Source: Streptomyces sp. 1-11 (lineage in GTDB: Bacteria; Actinomycetota; Actinomycetes; Streptomycetales; Streptomycetaceae). From it: 64,000 nt of DNA. The translations under genes and the position numbers were made by a program. Under the pieces are notes generated by a model that saw only the letters and a program-made list of their open reading frames with translations, did no database searches and had not been told where the DNA came from. Positions 8,601 to 17,279 of this stretch are shown one piece after another (within the stretch, counting starts at the first letter, position 1; every line of letters begins with the position of its first letter). The DNA lies in NCBI RefSeq assembly GCF_007176755.1, contig NZ_BJTV01000011.1, positions 186,001 through 250,000 on the forward strand. The letters are read 5' to 3'.

Positions 8601-9755
8601 TCAGAAGGCGGAGACCCCGGTGAGCGCCCGCCCGATGAGCAGCTTCTGGATCTGGCTGGTGCCCTCGTAGAGGGTCATCACCCGGGCGTCGCGTAGCAGT
8701 TTGCCGGCCGGGTACTCGTCGATGTAGCCGTAGCCGCCGAAGACCTGGAGGGCGTTGTTGGCGGCCCGGACGGCGGCCTCGGAGGCGAACAGCTTGGCCT
8801 TGGAGGACTCCACCGCGAACGGCCGGCCGCGGTCGATCAGGTCGGCGACCCGCCAGGTCAGCAGCCGGGCGGCGTCCACGTCGACGGCGATGTCGCTGAT
8901 CAGCTCCTGGACGAGCTGGTGCCGGGCGATGGGCTTGCCGAACTGCTCGCGCTCGCCGGCGTAGCGCACGGCCGCGTCCAGCGCTGCCTGGGCTATGCCG
9001 ACGCATCCGGCGGCGACCGACATCCGCCCCTTGGCCAGCGCGGACATGGCGACGGAGAAGCCCTTGCCCTCCTCGCCGACCAGCGCGGAGGCGGGCACCC
9101 GCACGCCGTCCAGGACCAGCTCGGCGGTGGCCTGGCCGCGCAGGCCGAGCTTGCCGTGGACGGTGCGCCGGGTCAGGCCGGGGGTGTCCGTCGGCACCAG
9201 GAAGGCGGAGACGCCCTTGTGGCCGGGGGCGTCGGTGGACCGGGCGAACAGGAGCACCACATCGGCCCAGGTGCCGTTGGTGATGAACATCTTGGTGCCG
9301 TCGAGGACGAAGTCCCCGCCGTCGCGCACGGCGCGGGTGGAGAGGTTGCCCGCGTCGGAGCCGGTGCCGGGCTCGGTGAGGCCGAAGCAGCCGACGTACT
9401 CGCCGGAGGTCAGCCCCGGCAGCCAGCGCCGCTTCTGCTCCTCGCTGCCCCAGGCGGCGACCGACTTGGCGACCAGCCCCAGGGACACCGACACGATCCC
9501 GCGCACCGAGGAGTCGCCGCGGCCCAGTTCCTCGGTGACCAGGCAGTACGCGAGGTGGTCGCCGCCGGAGCCGCCGTACTGCTCGTCGACGGTCAGCCCG
9601 AGGAAGCCGACCTCGCCGAGCTTCTTCACGATCCCCCGGTCGACCTCCTCGGCCCGGTCCCAGGCGACCACGTGCGGGGCGATCTCGCGCTCCACGAAGT
9701 CCCGGGCGAGCTGCCGTACGGCGGCCTGCTCCTCGCTCAGCTCCAGGTTCACCAC
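8601..9755 (-). CDS. acyl-CoA dehydrogenase
   Basis: A 384-residue FAD-dependent acyl-CoA dehydrogenase. Signatures are CFGLTEPGTGSDAG (flavin/substrate), KMFITNG, REQFGKPI, QVFGGYGYIDEY and YEGTSQIQK. The last places the catalytic base at about Glu364. It introduces an alpha-beta double bond into an acyl-CoA and passes electrons to ETF. The open frame runs further upstream, but the homologous N-terminus (NLELSEEQ) fits a GTG at 9755 or 9752. GGGGTGA precedes them. The promoter is shared with a divergent TetR gene and contains the AAATTAGC-ACT-GCTAGTTT site. Confidence 0.9.
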   Translation of the reverse strand: MVNLELSEEQAAVRQLARDFVEREIAPHVVAWDRAEEVDRGIVKKLGEVGFLGLTVDEQYGGSGGDHLAYCLVTEELGRGDSSVRGIVSVSLGLVAKSVAAWGSEEQKRRWLPGLTSGEYVGCFGLTEPGTGSDAGNLSTRAVRDGGDFVLDGTKMFITNGTWADVVLLFARSTDAPGHKGVSAFLVPTDTPGLTRRTVHGKLGLRGQATAELVLDGVRVPASALVGEEGKGFSVAMSALAKGRMSVAAGCVGIAQAALDAAVRYAGEREQFGKPIARHQLVQELISDIAVDVDAARLLTWRVADLIDRGRPFAVESSKAKLFASEAAVRAANNALQVFGGYGYIDEYPAGKLLRDARVMTLYEGTSQIQKLLIGRALTGVSAF

Positions 9756-9798
9756 GCGATCACCCCACACGGATACAGATCTTGAAAGACGTACATTT

Positions 9799-9817
9799 AA
9801 ATTAGCACTGCTAGTTT
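9799..9817. promoter_or_regulatory. operator-like palindrome AAATTAGC-ACT-GCTAGTTT
   Basis: An 8+3+8 inverted repeat with one mismatch between the arms. It is 44 nt upstream of the acyl-CoA dehydrogenase and 27 nt upstream of the divergent TetR start. Two further copies occur upstream of other catabolic genes in this window, at 14898 and 56095. Confidence 0.75.
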
Positions 9818-9830
9818 CTGGTCGCAGCCC

Positions 9831-9836
9831 TACTAT
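9831..9836 (+). promoter_or_regulatory. -10 element of a leaderless TetR promoter
   Basis: TACTAT ends 7 nt before the ATG at 9844. There is no ribosome site, which fits transcription starting at the start codon. The operator at 9799-9817 covers the expected -35 position. Confidence 0.5.
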
Positions 9837-9843
9837 GTGCGCC

Positions 9844-10485
9844 ATGGCCCGACCGCGCAAGCCCCTGCTCAGCACCGACCGGATCGTCGAGACGGCCCGG
9901 GAACTCGTGGACGCGGAGGGCCTCGCGGCCGTCTCCACCCGGCGGCTGGCCGCCGAGCTGGGGGTCAGCGGGCCCTCGCTCTACAACCACTTCCGCACCA
10001 AGGACGAGATCCTGGAGGCGGTCGCGGACTCGGTGAGCGGGCAGGTCGACCTGTCGATGTTCGAGGACGGCCGGGACTGGCGGACCGCGCTGCACGACTG
10101 GGCCGTCTCCTACCGGAGCGCACTGCGCGACCACCCCAACATCGTCCCGGTGCTCGCCCGCGGGCCCGGCCGCCGCCCGGCCTCCCTGCGGCTGGCCGAC
10201 GCCGTGTACGGCGCGATGGTCGACGCGGGCTGGCCGCCGGCGCAGGCCACGTCCATCGGCGCGCTGATGCGGTACTTCATCATGGGCTCCGCGCTCGGCT
10301 CCTTCGCGGGCGGCTTCGTCGACGACGCGAGCGCCTACGACCCCGCCGACTACCCGCACCTCGGGCAGGCCCACCTGCTCGCCGAGCAGCAGGAGAAGAT
10401 CGACGAGCGGGCCTTCGAGACGGGGCTGACGGCACTGCTGGACGGGCTGGCGCGGCAGTACGAGCAGGCGCGGCAGAGCGTGTGA
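9844..10485 (+). CDS. TetR family regulator, predicted controller of a dispersed acyl-CoA regulon
   Basis: A 213-residue repressor. The helix-turn-helix is at about 28-60 (VSTRRLAAELGVSGPSLYNHFRTKDEIL), followed by a helical C-terminal domain. It is divergent from an acyl-CoA dehydrogenase across 88 nt, and that gap carries the AAATTAGC-ACT-GCTAGTTT palindrome. Near-identical palindromes precede an aldehyde/alcohol dehydrogenase pair and a glutaryl-CoA-dehydrogenase-like gene elsewhere in the window. I infer it represses all three. An alternative start is ATG 9835. The ligand is unknown, perhaps an acyl-CoA. Confidence 0.85.
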   Translation: MARPRKPLLSTDRIVETARELVDAEGLAAVSTRRLAAELGVSGPSLYNHFRTKDEILEAVADSVSGQVDLSMFEDGRDWRTALHDWAVSYRSALRDHPNIVPVLARGPGRRPASLRLADAVYGAMVDAGWPPAQATSIGALMRYFIMGSALGSFAGGFVDDASAYDPADYPHLGQAHLLAEQQEKIDERAFETGLTALLDGLARQYEQARQSV

Positions 10486-10540
10486 GGGCGCCGGGGACAC
10501 TTCGGCCCGCGCCGAAGTACCGGTGCCGCATGCTGGGTGC

Positions 10541-11251
10541 ATGACCACCAAGGACTCCCGGGCCGCCGGGCTCGCCGCGTTCGCCTCGCTGGTCGCCGAC
10601 GAGACGAGGGCGGCGTGTCTGCTGGCGCTGCTGGACGGACGGGCCTGGACCGCCGGGGAACTGGCCCGGCACGCCGGGGTGGCCCCGTCCACGCTCAGCG
10701 AGCACCTGGGCAAGCTGGTCGCCGGCGGGCTGCTCGTCCAGGAGCGGCAGGGACGGCACCGCTACGTGCGGCTGGCGGACGCGCGGGCGGCGCAGCTCGT
10801 CGAGGACCTCGCCGCCCAGGTGGCGCCCGCGCCGGCCGCGCGCCCGCGCACGCTGCGGGAGTCCAGCGCGGGCTCCGCGATGGCCCGGGGCCGTACCTGC
10901 TACGACCATCTCGCGGGGCGGCTGGGCATCGCGATCACGGACGCGCTGACCGGGCGGGGTCTGCTGCGCCAGGACACCGGTTTCGCGCTGACGGACGCGG
11001 GACTGCGCTGGTTCGGCACGGCGGGGATCACCCTGGACCGGGCGGCCCGGCGGCCACTGGCCCGGGCGTGCCTCGACTGGACCGAGCGGCGGCCCCATCT
11101 CGCGGGTTCCGCCGGCGCCGCGCTGTGCCGGCACGCGCTGGACGCCGGCTGGTGCGTGCGGATCGGGTCCGAGCGCGCGGTGCGGGTGACTCCGTCGGGC
11201 GAGCGGGCGCTGTTCGAGCTGCTGGGCGTGGAGCGGGAGACGCTGTGCTGA
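10541..11251 (+). CDS. ArsR-like winged-helix regulator
   Basis: A 236-residue protein. The N-terminal winged helix (about 10-85) reads ELARHAGVAPSTLSEHLGKLVAGGLL, typical of ArsR/SmtB helix-turn-helix domains. It is followed by an approximately 150-residue extension unlike metal-sensing ArsR proteins. No cysteine pair typical of metal sensing is visible. The ATG at 10541 is preferred over 10523 by alignment with the domain start. It lies upstream of a DMT exporter in the same direction and may regulate it. Confidence 0.75.
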   Translation: MTTKDSRAAGLAAFASLVADETRAACLLALLDGRAWTAGELARHAGVAPSTLSEHLGKLVAGGLLVQERQGRHRYVRLADARAAQLVEDLAAQVAPAPAARPRTLRESSAGSAMARGRTCYDHLAGRLGIAITDALTGRGLLRQDTGFALTDAGLRWFGTAGITLDRAARRPLARACLDWTERRPHLAGSAGAALCRHALDAGWCVRIGSERAVRVTPSGERALFELLGVERETLC

Positions 11252-11420
11252 GCGCGGTCGAGGGGGGCGGGCCGCCGCGCCGGTCGCCGGGCGCCGGCCC
11301 GCCGTGACCGGTCGCGCCGTTCCCCGCGCCCCTCGCGTGTTCCCATGTCCCCCGCAGTCAGGGCGCCGTCGCTTTTCCGCGAGCCGCCGCCGCACCGTCC
11401 CCCCTAGCCTCAGGAGCATG

Positions 11421-12353
11421 ATGAGCAACGCCCCGCGTCACCCCCTGCTGCCCGCCGCCGCGGCCGGCCTCACCGTCGTGCTCTGGGCCTCGGCCTTCGT
11501 GGCGATCCGCAGCGCCGGCGACGCCTACTCGCCGGGGGCGCTGGCGCTCGGGCGGCTGCTGGCCGGAGCGCTCACGCTGGGCGTCCTGTGCGTCGTACGG
11601 CGGGAGGGGCTGCCGCCGAGATCCGCCTGGCGCGGCATAGCCCTCTCCGGGGTGCTCTGGTTCGGGTTCTACATGGTCGCCCTCAACTGGGGCGAGCAGC
11701 GGGTGGACGCGGGCACCGCCGCTCTCGTCGTGAACGTCGGCCCGCTGCTGATCGCCCTGCTCGGGGCCCGGCTGCTCGGCGACCCGATGCCGCCGAGGCT
11801 GCTGGCGGGCATGGCGGTGTCCTTCGCCGGCGCCGTGACCGTGGGGCTCTCGATGTCGTCCGGGGGCGGCGGGGCCTCGCTCCTCGGGGTGGTGGCGTGT
11901 CTGCTCGCGGCGGTGGCCTACGCGGCCGGGGTCGTGTCGCAGAAGCCCGCGCTCGGGCGGGCGAGCGCCCTGCAGGTGACGACGTTCGGGTGTCTCGTCG
12001 GCGCGGTGGTCTGCCTGCCGTTCGCCGGGCGACTGGTGACCGAGGCCGCCCACGCGCCGGTGTCGGCGACCCTGAACATGGTCTACCTGGGCGTCTTCCC
12101 GACCGCGCTGGCCTTCACGACCTGGGCCTACGCCCTCGCCCGCACGACCGCCAGCCGGATGGGCGCCACCACGTACGCCGTGCCGGCGCTGGTCGTGCTG
12201 ATGTCGTGGCTGGCGCTCGGCGAGGTGCCGGGGGCGCTCACCCTGGTGGGCGGCGCGCTGTGCCTGGCGGGTGTCGCGGTGTCGCGGTCCCGGGCGGCCG
12301 GCCGCTCGCGCCGGGTCGCGGCAGGGGAGCCGCGACCCGAGAAGGTCGGCTGA
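11421..12353 (+). CDS. EamA/DMT superfamily transporter
   Basis: A 310-residue membrane protein with ten predicted helices in two EamA repeats. The first begins with the WASAFVAIRS pattern and the second with LGVVACLLAAVAYAAG. Family members export small metabolites such as amino acids or drugs. Two ATGs occur at 11418 and 11421. The AGGAG at 11412-11416 gives workable spacing only for the second. The substrate is not predictable. The preceding ArsR-like gene is the likely regulator. Confidence 0.85.
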   Translation: MSNAPRHPLLPAAAAGLTVVLWASAFVAIRSAGDAYSPGALALGRLLAGALTLGVLCVVRREGLPPRSAWRGIALSGVLWFGFYMVALNWGEQRVDAGTAALVVNVGPLLIALLGARLLGDPMPPRLLAGMAVSFAGAVTVGLSMSSGGGGASLLGVVACLLAAVAYAAGVVSQKPALGRASALQVTTFGCLVGAVVCLPFAGRLVTEAAHAPVSATLNMVYLGVFPTALAFTTWAYALARTTASRMGATTYAVPALVVLMSWLALGEVPGALTLVGGALCLAGVAVSRSRAAGRSRRVAAGEPRPEKVG

Positions 12354-12372
12354 ACCGTCGGGCGCCGGACCC

Positions 12373-13455
12373 TCAGAACACCACCAGCGCGCGGCCGCCC
12401 TTGCCCGCGAGCATGTTCTCGAAGGCCGCCGGGATGCCCTCCAGCGCGATCCGCTCGGTGACCAGCACCGAGAGGTCGAGGCGGCCCTCCCGCACGTGCT
12501 CGGCGAGGACGGGTACGTCGCGGGCCGGGTCGCTGTCGCCGTAGACGCAGCCGGACAGGGTGCGGCCCCAGTGGAAGATCTCCAGGGCGTTGAAGGTGAC
12601 CTCCTGGTCCTTGCCGCCGATGCCGACGACGGTCGTCCGGCCGCCCCGGCGGGTCGAGTCCCAGGCGGCGCGGATGCTGACCGCGCGGCCCACGCACTCC
12701 ACGGCGACGTCGACGCCCTGCCTGCCGGTGAGGCCGCGGATCTCGCGCGCGGTGGCGTCGGAGGCGAGGACGTAGTCGGTGGCGCCGGCCGCGCGGGCCA
12801 GTTCCTCCTTCTCCGGTGAGACGTCGACGGCGATGATCCTGGAGGCGCCCGCGATCCGGGCCGCCTGGAGCGTGGCGAGGCCCACGCCGCCCGCGCCGAA
12901 CACCGCGACCGACTCGCCCCGCCGGACGCGTGCCGAGTGGTGGACCGCGCCGTAGCCGGTGAGCACGGCGCAGCCGAGCAGGGCGGCGTCGGTGAGCGGC
13001 ACCCCGTCGGGGAGGGGCAGCACGCAGGACGCGGCGACCACCGTCTCCTCGGCGAACGCGGCGACGTTCAGGCCGGGGTGGAGCTCGGTGCCGTCGCTCG
13101 TGCGCGCGTGCACCCCGGCGGCGCCGGCCAGGGCGTCGGCGCACAACCAGACCTCGCCGAGCGCACACGCGTGGCAGGTGCCGCAGGAGGGCGCCCAGTT
13201 GAGGACGACGGGGGCGCCGGGCGCGACATGGGTGACGCCCTCCCCCACGGCCACCACGGTGCCGGCGCCCTCGTGGCCGAGGACGGCCGGGACCGGCACC
13301 CGCATGGTGCCGTTGGACAGGGACAGGTCGGAGTGGCAGACCCCGGCGGCGGCGAGGCGGACGCGGACCTGTCCGGGGCCCGGGTCGGGCAGCTCGATGC
13401 CGGTGATCTCCAGGGGTGCGCCGATGGCGGGCAGGACGGCGGCTCGTACGGCCAT
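12373..13455 (-). CDS. zinc-dependent alcohol dehydrogenase
   Basis: A 360-residue medium-chain dehydrogenase. Catalytic zinc ligands are Cys40, His61 and Glu62 (LGHEGAG). The structural zinc cysteines are 91, 94, 97 and 105. The Rossmann motif is GAGGVGL. It oxidises an alcohol to an aldehyde with NAD. Its start lies 15 nt downstream of an aldehyde dehydrogenase gene, so the two should form an operon converting alcohol to acid. An AGGGAG ribosome site precedes the ATG. Confidence 0.92.
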   Translation of the reverse strand: MAVRAAVLPAIGAPLEITGIELPDPGPGQVRVRLAAAGVCHSDLSLSNGTMRVPVPAVLGHEGAGTVVAVGEGVTHVAPGAPVVLNWAPSCGTCHACALGEVWLCADALAGAAGVHARTSDGTELHPGLNVAAFAEETVVAASCVLPLPDGVPLTDAALLGCAVLTGYGAVHHSARVRRGESVAVFGAGGVGLATLQAARIAGASRIIAVDVSPEKEELARAAGATDYVLASDATAREIRGLTGRQGVDVAVECVGRAVSIRAAWDSTRRGGRTTVVGIGGKDQEVTFNALEIFHWGRTLSGCVYGDSDPARDVPVLAEHVREGRLDLSVLVTERIALEGIPAAFENMLAGKGGRALVVF

Positions 13456-13470
13456 GTCTCGCTGACTCCC

Positions 13471-14859
13471 TTAGAACTGGAGGGACTTGGTCTGGAGGTA
13501 CTCGGCCAGTCCGTGGCTGCCGAGTTCCCGGCCGACCCCGGACTGCTTGTAGCCGCCGAACGGCGCGAGCGGGTTGAACCGGCCGCCGTTGATGTCGACC
13601 TGGCCGGTGTCCATCCGGCGGGCGAAGGCCACCGCCTCGGACTCCTCCCCGGCCCAGACGGCGCCCGCGAGCCCGTACACCGTGCCGTTGGCGATGCGCA
13701 GGGCGTCCTCCTCGTCCTCGTAGCGCAGGACGGACAGGACCGGGCCGAAGATCTCCTCCTGGGCGACGGTCATCTCGGGGGTGACGTCGGCGAGGACGGT
13801 CGGGCTGACGAAGTACCCCTGCTCGCGCGGGGCTTCGGGGCCGCCCGCGACCAGGCGGGCGCCCTCGGCGACGCCCTTCTCGATGTAGCCGAGCACGCGG
13901 GCCTGCTGCCTGGCGTTGACGACCGGGCCGATGCGGTCGCCGTACTTGGCGGCGGCGGCCGCGGCGAGTTCCACGGCCTCGTCGTAACGGTCGCGGTGGA
14001 CCAGCATCCGGGTCCAGGCGCTGCACGTCTGGCCGGAGTTGGACATCACGTTGGCGACCCCCACGTTGACCGCCCTGGCGAGGTCGGCGCTCGGCAGGAT
14101 GACGTTGGCGGACTTGCCGCCCAGTTCCAGCGCCACCTTCTTGACGGCGGCGCCGGCCGCCGCGCCGATCCGCCGGCCGACGGCCGTGGAGCCGGTGAAG
14201 GAGACCAGGTCGACGTCCGGGTGCTCGGCGAGGGCCTGCCCGGCGACCGGGCCGAGTCCGGTGACGAGGTTGAACACACCGGCCGGGACGCCCGCCTCGT
14301 GGACGGCCTCGGCGAAGAGCTGTGCGGTGAGCGGGGTGTCCTCGGCGGGCTTGAGGACGACGGTGCAGCCGGCCGCGAGGGCGGGGGCGACCTTGGCGAC
14401 GATCTGGTGCAGCGGATAGTTCCAGGGGGTGATCCCGCCGACCACGCCGACCGGCTCGTGCAGCACGGTGGAGTTGCCGACCTTCTCCTCGAAGGAGTGG
14501 GCGGCGGCCAGCTCGGCGTAGGAGCCGGCGACCGCGATCGGCACGCTCGCGTGCACGGCCTGCGAGAACGGCAGCGGTGAGCCCAGCTCGGCGGTGACCG
14601 TCCCGGCGATCTCGTCCTTGCGGGCCGCCAGCACGTCGCGGAGGGCGCCCAGGCGTGCCGCGCGTTCGGCCGGGGGTGTGGCGGCCCAGGTCGCGAGGGC
14701 CGCGCGGGCGGCGCGTACGGCGGTGTCGACGTCCATGGCGTCACCGGCCGGGACCCGGCCGATGACCTGCTCGTCGGCCGGGTTCACGACCTCGATCTCG
14801 TCGCGGCCGGCGGCGGGGCGCCAGGCGCCGCCGATGTACAGGCCGTCGTGTGCCTTCAT
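13471..14859 (-). CDS. NAD(P)-dependent aldehyde dehydrogenase
   Basis: A 462-residue aldehyde dehydrogenase. It has ITPWNYPLHQ (Asn147), catalytic Glu245 in ELGGKSAN and nucleophile Cys279 in NSGQTCSAW. The ATG at 14859 follows GGGAGGAAGC. An upstream in-frame ATG at 14895 has no ribosome site. It is the first gene of a two-gene operon with the alcohol dehydrogenase. The operon promoter carries AAACTAGC-GGC-GATAGTTT, which links it to the TetR at 9.8 kb. The aldehyde substrate is unknown. Confidence 0.93.
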   Translation of the reverse strand: MKAHDGLYIGGAWRPAAGRDEIEVVNPADEQVIGRVPAGDAMDVDTAVRAARAALATWAATPPAERAARLGALRDVLAARKDEIAGTVTAELGSPLPFSQAVHASVPIAVAGSYAELAAAHSFEEKVGNSTVLHEPVGVVGGITPWNYPLHQIVAKVAPALAAGCTVVLKPAEDTPLTAQLFAEAVHEAGVPAGVFNLVTGLGPVAGQALAEHPDVDLVSFTGSTAVGRRIGAAAGAAVKKVALELGGKSANVILPSADLARAVNVGVANVMSNSGQTCSAWTRMLVHRDRYDEAVELAAAAAAKYGDRIGPVVNARQQARVLGYIEKGVAEGARLVAGGPEAPREQGYFVSPTVLADVTPEMTVAQEEIFGPVLSVLRYEDEEDALRIANGTVYGLAGAVWAGEESEAVAFARRMDTGQVDINGGRFNPLAPFGGYKQSGVGRELGSHGLAEYLQTKSLQF

Positions 14860-14897
14860 GCTGCTTCCTCCCGGCGGGTCTCCGTCGTCCGGCACTC

Positions 14898-14916
14898 AAA
14901 CTAGCGGCGATAGTTT
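14898..14916. promoter_or_regulatory. operator-like palindrome AAACTAGC-GGC-GATAGTTT
   Basis: An 8+3+8 inverted repeat with one arm mismatch, 39 nt upstream of the aldehyde dehydrogenase start. It has the same layout as the sites at 9799 and 56095. Confidence 0.75.
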
Positions 14917-14996
14917 TCTCGCGCCAGAGATGTCCGGGCGCCGGCGCCGCCGTGCACCCGGACGTACCAGGACATCCTCGCCGGGACGGCGGCCGC

Positions 14997-16337
14997 TCAC
15001 TGCTCCAGATCGGGCAGGTGGGCCGGGGACGGGCAGATGCGGTCGCCGTGCTGGTCGAAGACGAAGAGGTGGGCGAGGTCGACCAGCAGGGGCACCTGCA
15101 TGCCGTGGCGCAGCCGGATGTCCGGGGTGGTGCGGACCACCAGGTCGCCGGGGAGCCGGCCCTCCGGCGGCGCGGGCTCGGGCAGGGGTTCGTGCGGGTG
15201 CTCCAGGACCACCACCGGGCCGGCCCGCAGCGACCCGGCCCGCTCCCGCAGCCGGTCCAGCACGCCCGGCCCCTCCCGGCGGCGCCGGCGCACCGGCCGG
15301 GCGGCCGGGCGCGGAGCCTCCAGTTCGGGCACCACGGCGGGGCGCGAGCCGGTGTTGAAGTGCACGAGGGTCTCGTGCCCCTGGAACTCCATGTGCTCCA
15401 CCAGCCCGGTCAGCGGCACCTCGCCGGGCCGGGCGGCGCTGTGCTTGGCGATCCGCACCGCCTCCGAGCGCAGCCCGACGATGACCTCGCGGCCCTGCTG
15501 GACGCGGAGCAACTGGTGGTCCAGCGACAGGGGTTCGGGCAGGCGCAGGTACTGCTTGCCGAGGCTGACGGTCATGGCGCCGTCCAGCGGGGCGCGGACC
15601 AGACCGCGCAGCAGGTTGATGCGCGGGGTGCCGATGAACGCGGCGACGAAGACGTTGCGGGGCAGGGCGTAGACCTCGCGCGGGCTGCCCACCTGCTGGA
15701 GCACCCCGCCGCGCAGCACGGCGACCCGGTCGCCGAGGGACATCGCCTCGGACTGGTCGTGCGTGACGTACACCGTGGTGACGCCCAGCTCGCGGGTGAG
15801 CTGGGATATCTCGGCCCGCAGATGGTTGCGGAGCTTGGCGTCGAGGTTGGACAGCGGCTCGTCCATCAGGAACGCCGAGGGGTGGCGGGCGATGGCCCGG
15901 CCCATGGCGACCCGCTGACGTTCACCGCCGGAGAGCTGGCCGGGGAAGCGGTCGAGCAGGTCCTCGATGCCGAGCATGCGGGCGGTGGCGTCCACCCGCG
16001 GGCCGGGGTCGGCGGCGGGGGCCTCGATGCGCAGCGGGAAGCCGATGTTGTCGCGGCTGGTCATGCTCGGGTAGAGCGCGAAGTTCTGGAAGACCATCGC
16101 GATGTCCCGCTCGGCGGGCAGCCAGTCGTTGGCGTACTCGCCGTCGAGCAGCAGCCGGCCGTCGTCGATCTCCTCGAGCCCGGCGATCATGCGCAGCACG
16201 GTGGACTTGCCGCAGCCGGAGGGCCCGAGCAGGACCAGGAACTCGCCGGGTGCGATGTCCAGCGAGACCCGGTCGACCACACGGGGGCCCCGGGCGTAGG
16301 ACTTGCTCACGTCGTGCAGAGAGATGGCGCGTGTCAT
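14997..16337 (-). CDS. orphan sugar-type ABC transporter ATPase (MsiK/UgpC-like)
   Basis: A 446-residue ATPase. Walker A is GPSGCGKST (38-46), followed by a Q-loop (VFQNFALYPSM), signature LSGGERQRV and Walker B FLMDEPLSNLD. The C-terminal TOBE region (from about 240) is interrupted by a 60-70 residue Pro/Arg-rich insert around 325-395. No permease or binding protein lies nearby. It may therefore serve several sugar importers, as MsiK does. The leader contains a GCCCCCGGGGGC palindrome just before the start. Confidence 0.85.
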   Translation of the reverse strand: MTRAISLHDVSKSYARGPRVVDRVSLDIAPGEFLVLLGPSGCGKSTVLRMIAGLEEIDDGRLLLDGEYANDWLPAERDIAMVFQNFALYPSMTSRDNIGFPLRIEAPAADPGPRVDATARMLGIEDLLDRFPGQLSGGERQRVAMGRAIARHPSAFLMDEPLSNLDAKLRNHLRAEISQLTRELGVTTVYVTHDQSEAMSLGDRVAVLRGGVLQQVGSPREVYALPRNVFVAAFIGTPRINLLRGLVRAPLDGAMTVSLGKQYLRLPEPLSLDHQLLRVQQGREVIVGLRSEAVRIAKHSAARPGEVPLTGLVEHMEFQGHETLVHFNTGSRPAVVPELEAPRPAARPVRRRRREGPGVLDRLRERAGSLRAGPVVVLEHPHEPLPEPAPPEGRLPGDLVVRTTPDIRLRHGMQVPLLVDLAHLFVFDQHGDRICPSPAHLPDLEQ

Positions 16338-16619
16338 GGGTGCTGCCCCCGGGGGCTGTGCGGAGCGCCGCTGCTCCTTGGGTCCGGGGCCCCGTGCGGA
16401 CGTACGGGGCCCAGGGGCATGCCGTCGCGCCCCGTGGCGCGGCCGGCGGGGAGGGGACGACAGGCCCCTTGAGTCACGGAAGTTAACGGAATGTGCCGGG
16501 CGGGGGGAAGAGTGGCGACGGGGTCCGGAAGCCGCGCCCCGGGCGGGGGCGGAAACGGAAGGCGCGGTTCGGGTCCGCGGGCCTCCCGGCGCGGGCGCGG
16601 GAGGCCTGGTCCGGGCCGG

Positions 16620-17279
16620 TCAGCCGGTGGCGGTGAGGTGGGCGAAGACCACCACGTTGCTCGTGTAGCCGGTGCGCCGGCTGTACAGTCCGCCGCAGGT
16701 GAGCACGCGCAGCTCCGGGCGCCCGGAGGAGCCGTAGACCTCCTCGTCGGGGAAGCCCGCCTTGTCGTACACCTTCACCCGGTCCACGCTGTAGACGGCG
16801 GTGCGGCCGTCCGCCCGCCCGACCTCGATCGGCTTGCCGGGCTCGACGTGGGCCAGGGCCGCGAAGACGGCGGCGCCGGTCCGGGTGTCGCGGTGGCCGA
16901 CGGCGATCGCGGTGCCGGTCTCCCCCGGTGTGGGACCGCCCTGGTACCAGCCAACCTCGTTGGGCCGGTCGAGCGGCGGGGTCGACAACTGCCGGTCGCC
17001 CTCCAGCGCCAGACCGATGACGGGGGCGTCGATCCCGAGGGACGGGATGCGGAAGTCCGTCGGCCGGGACCGGGTGGACAGCGGGCGGGGCGGGGGCGTC
17101 CGGCCGGCGCCGTCCCCCTGCCGTGCGTCGCCGGTGCGGCCGCCCGCCAGGTCCGGTCCGTCCGGGCCGCCGCAGCGGACTCCCACCGTCACCAGGACGG
17201 TCGCGAGCAGAGCCGTCCTGGCGAGGCGGTAGGCCCGGGTCCGGTACCACGGCCTGCGTCGGCGCCTACGCGGCACCAT
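16620..17279 (-). CDS. class F sortase
   Basis: A 219-residue transpeptidase with one N-terminal membrane helix (about 19-35), a Pro-rich linker and a sortase barrel. His129 (GHRDT), Cys195 (VLTCGG) and Arg202 (SRRTGY) complete the catalytic triad. It anchors substrate proteins to the cell wall or pili. The start overlaps the end of the upstream gene by 14 nt, which implies translational coupling. That gene encodes a secreted protein with a sorting-signal-like tail and is its probable substrate. Confidence 0.88.
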   Translation of the reverse strand: MVPRRRRRRPWYRTRAYRLARTALLATVLVTVGVRCGGPDGPDLAGGRTGDARQGDGAGRTPPPRPLSTRSRPTDFRIPSLGIDAPVIGLALEGDRQLSTPPLDRPNEVGWYQGGPTPGETGTAIAVGHRDTRTGAAVFAALAHVEPGKPIEVGRADGRTAVYSVDRVKVYDKAGFPDEEVYGSSGRPELRVLTCGGLYSRRTGYTSNVVVFAHLTATG

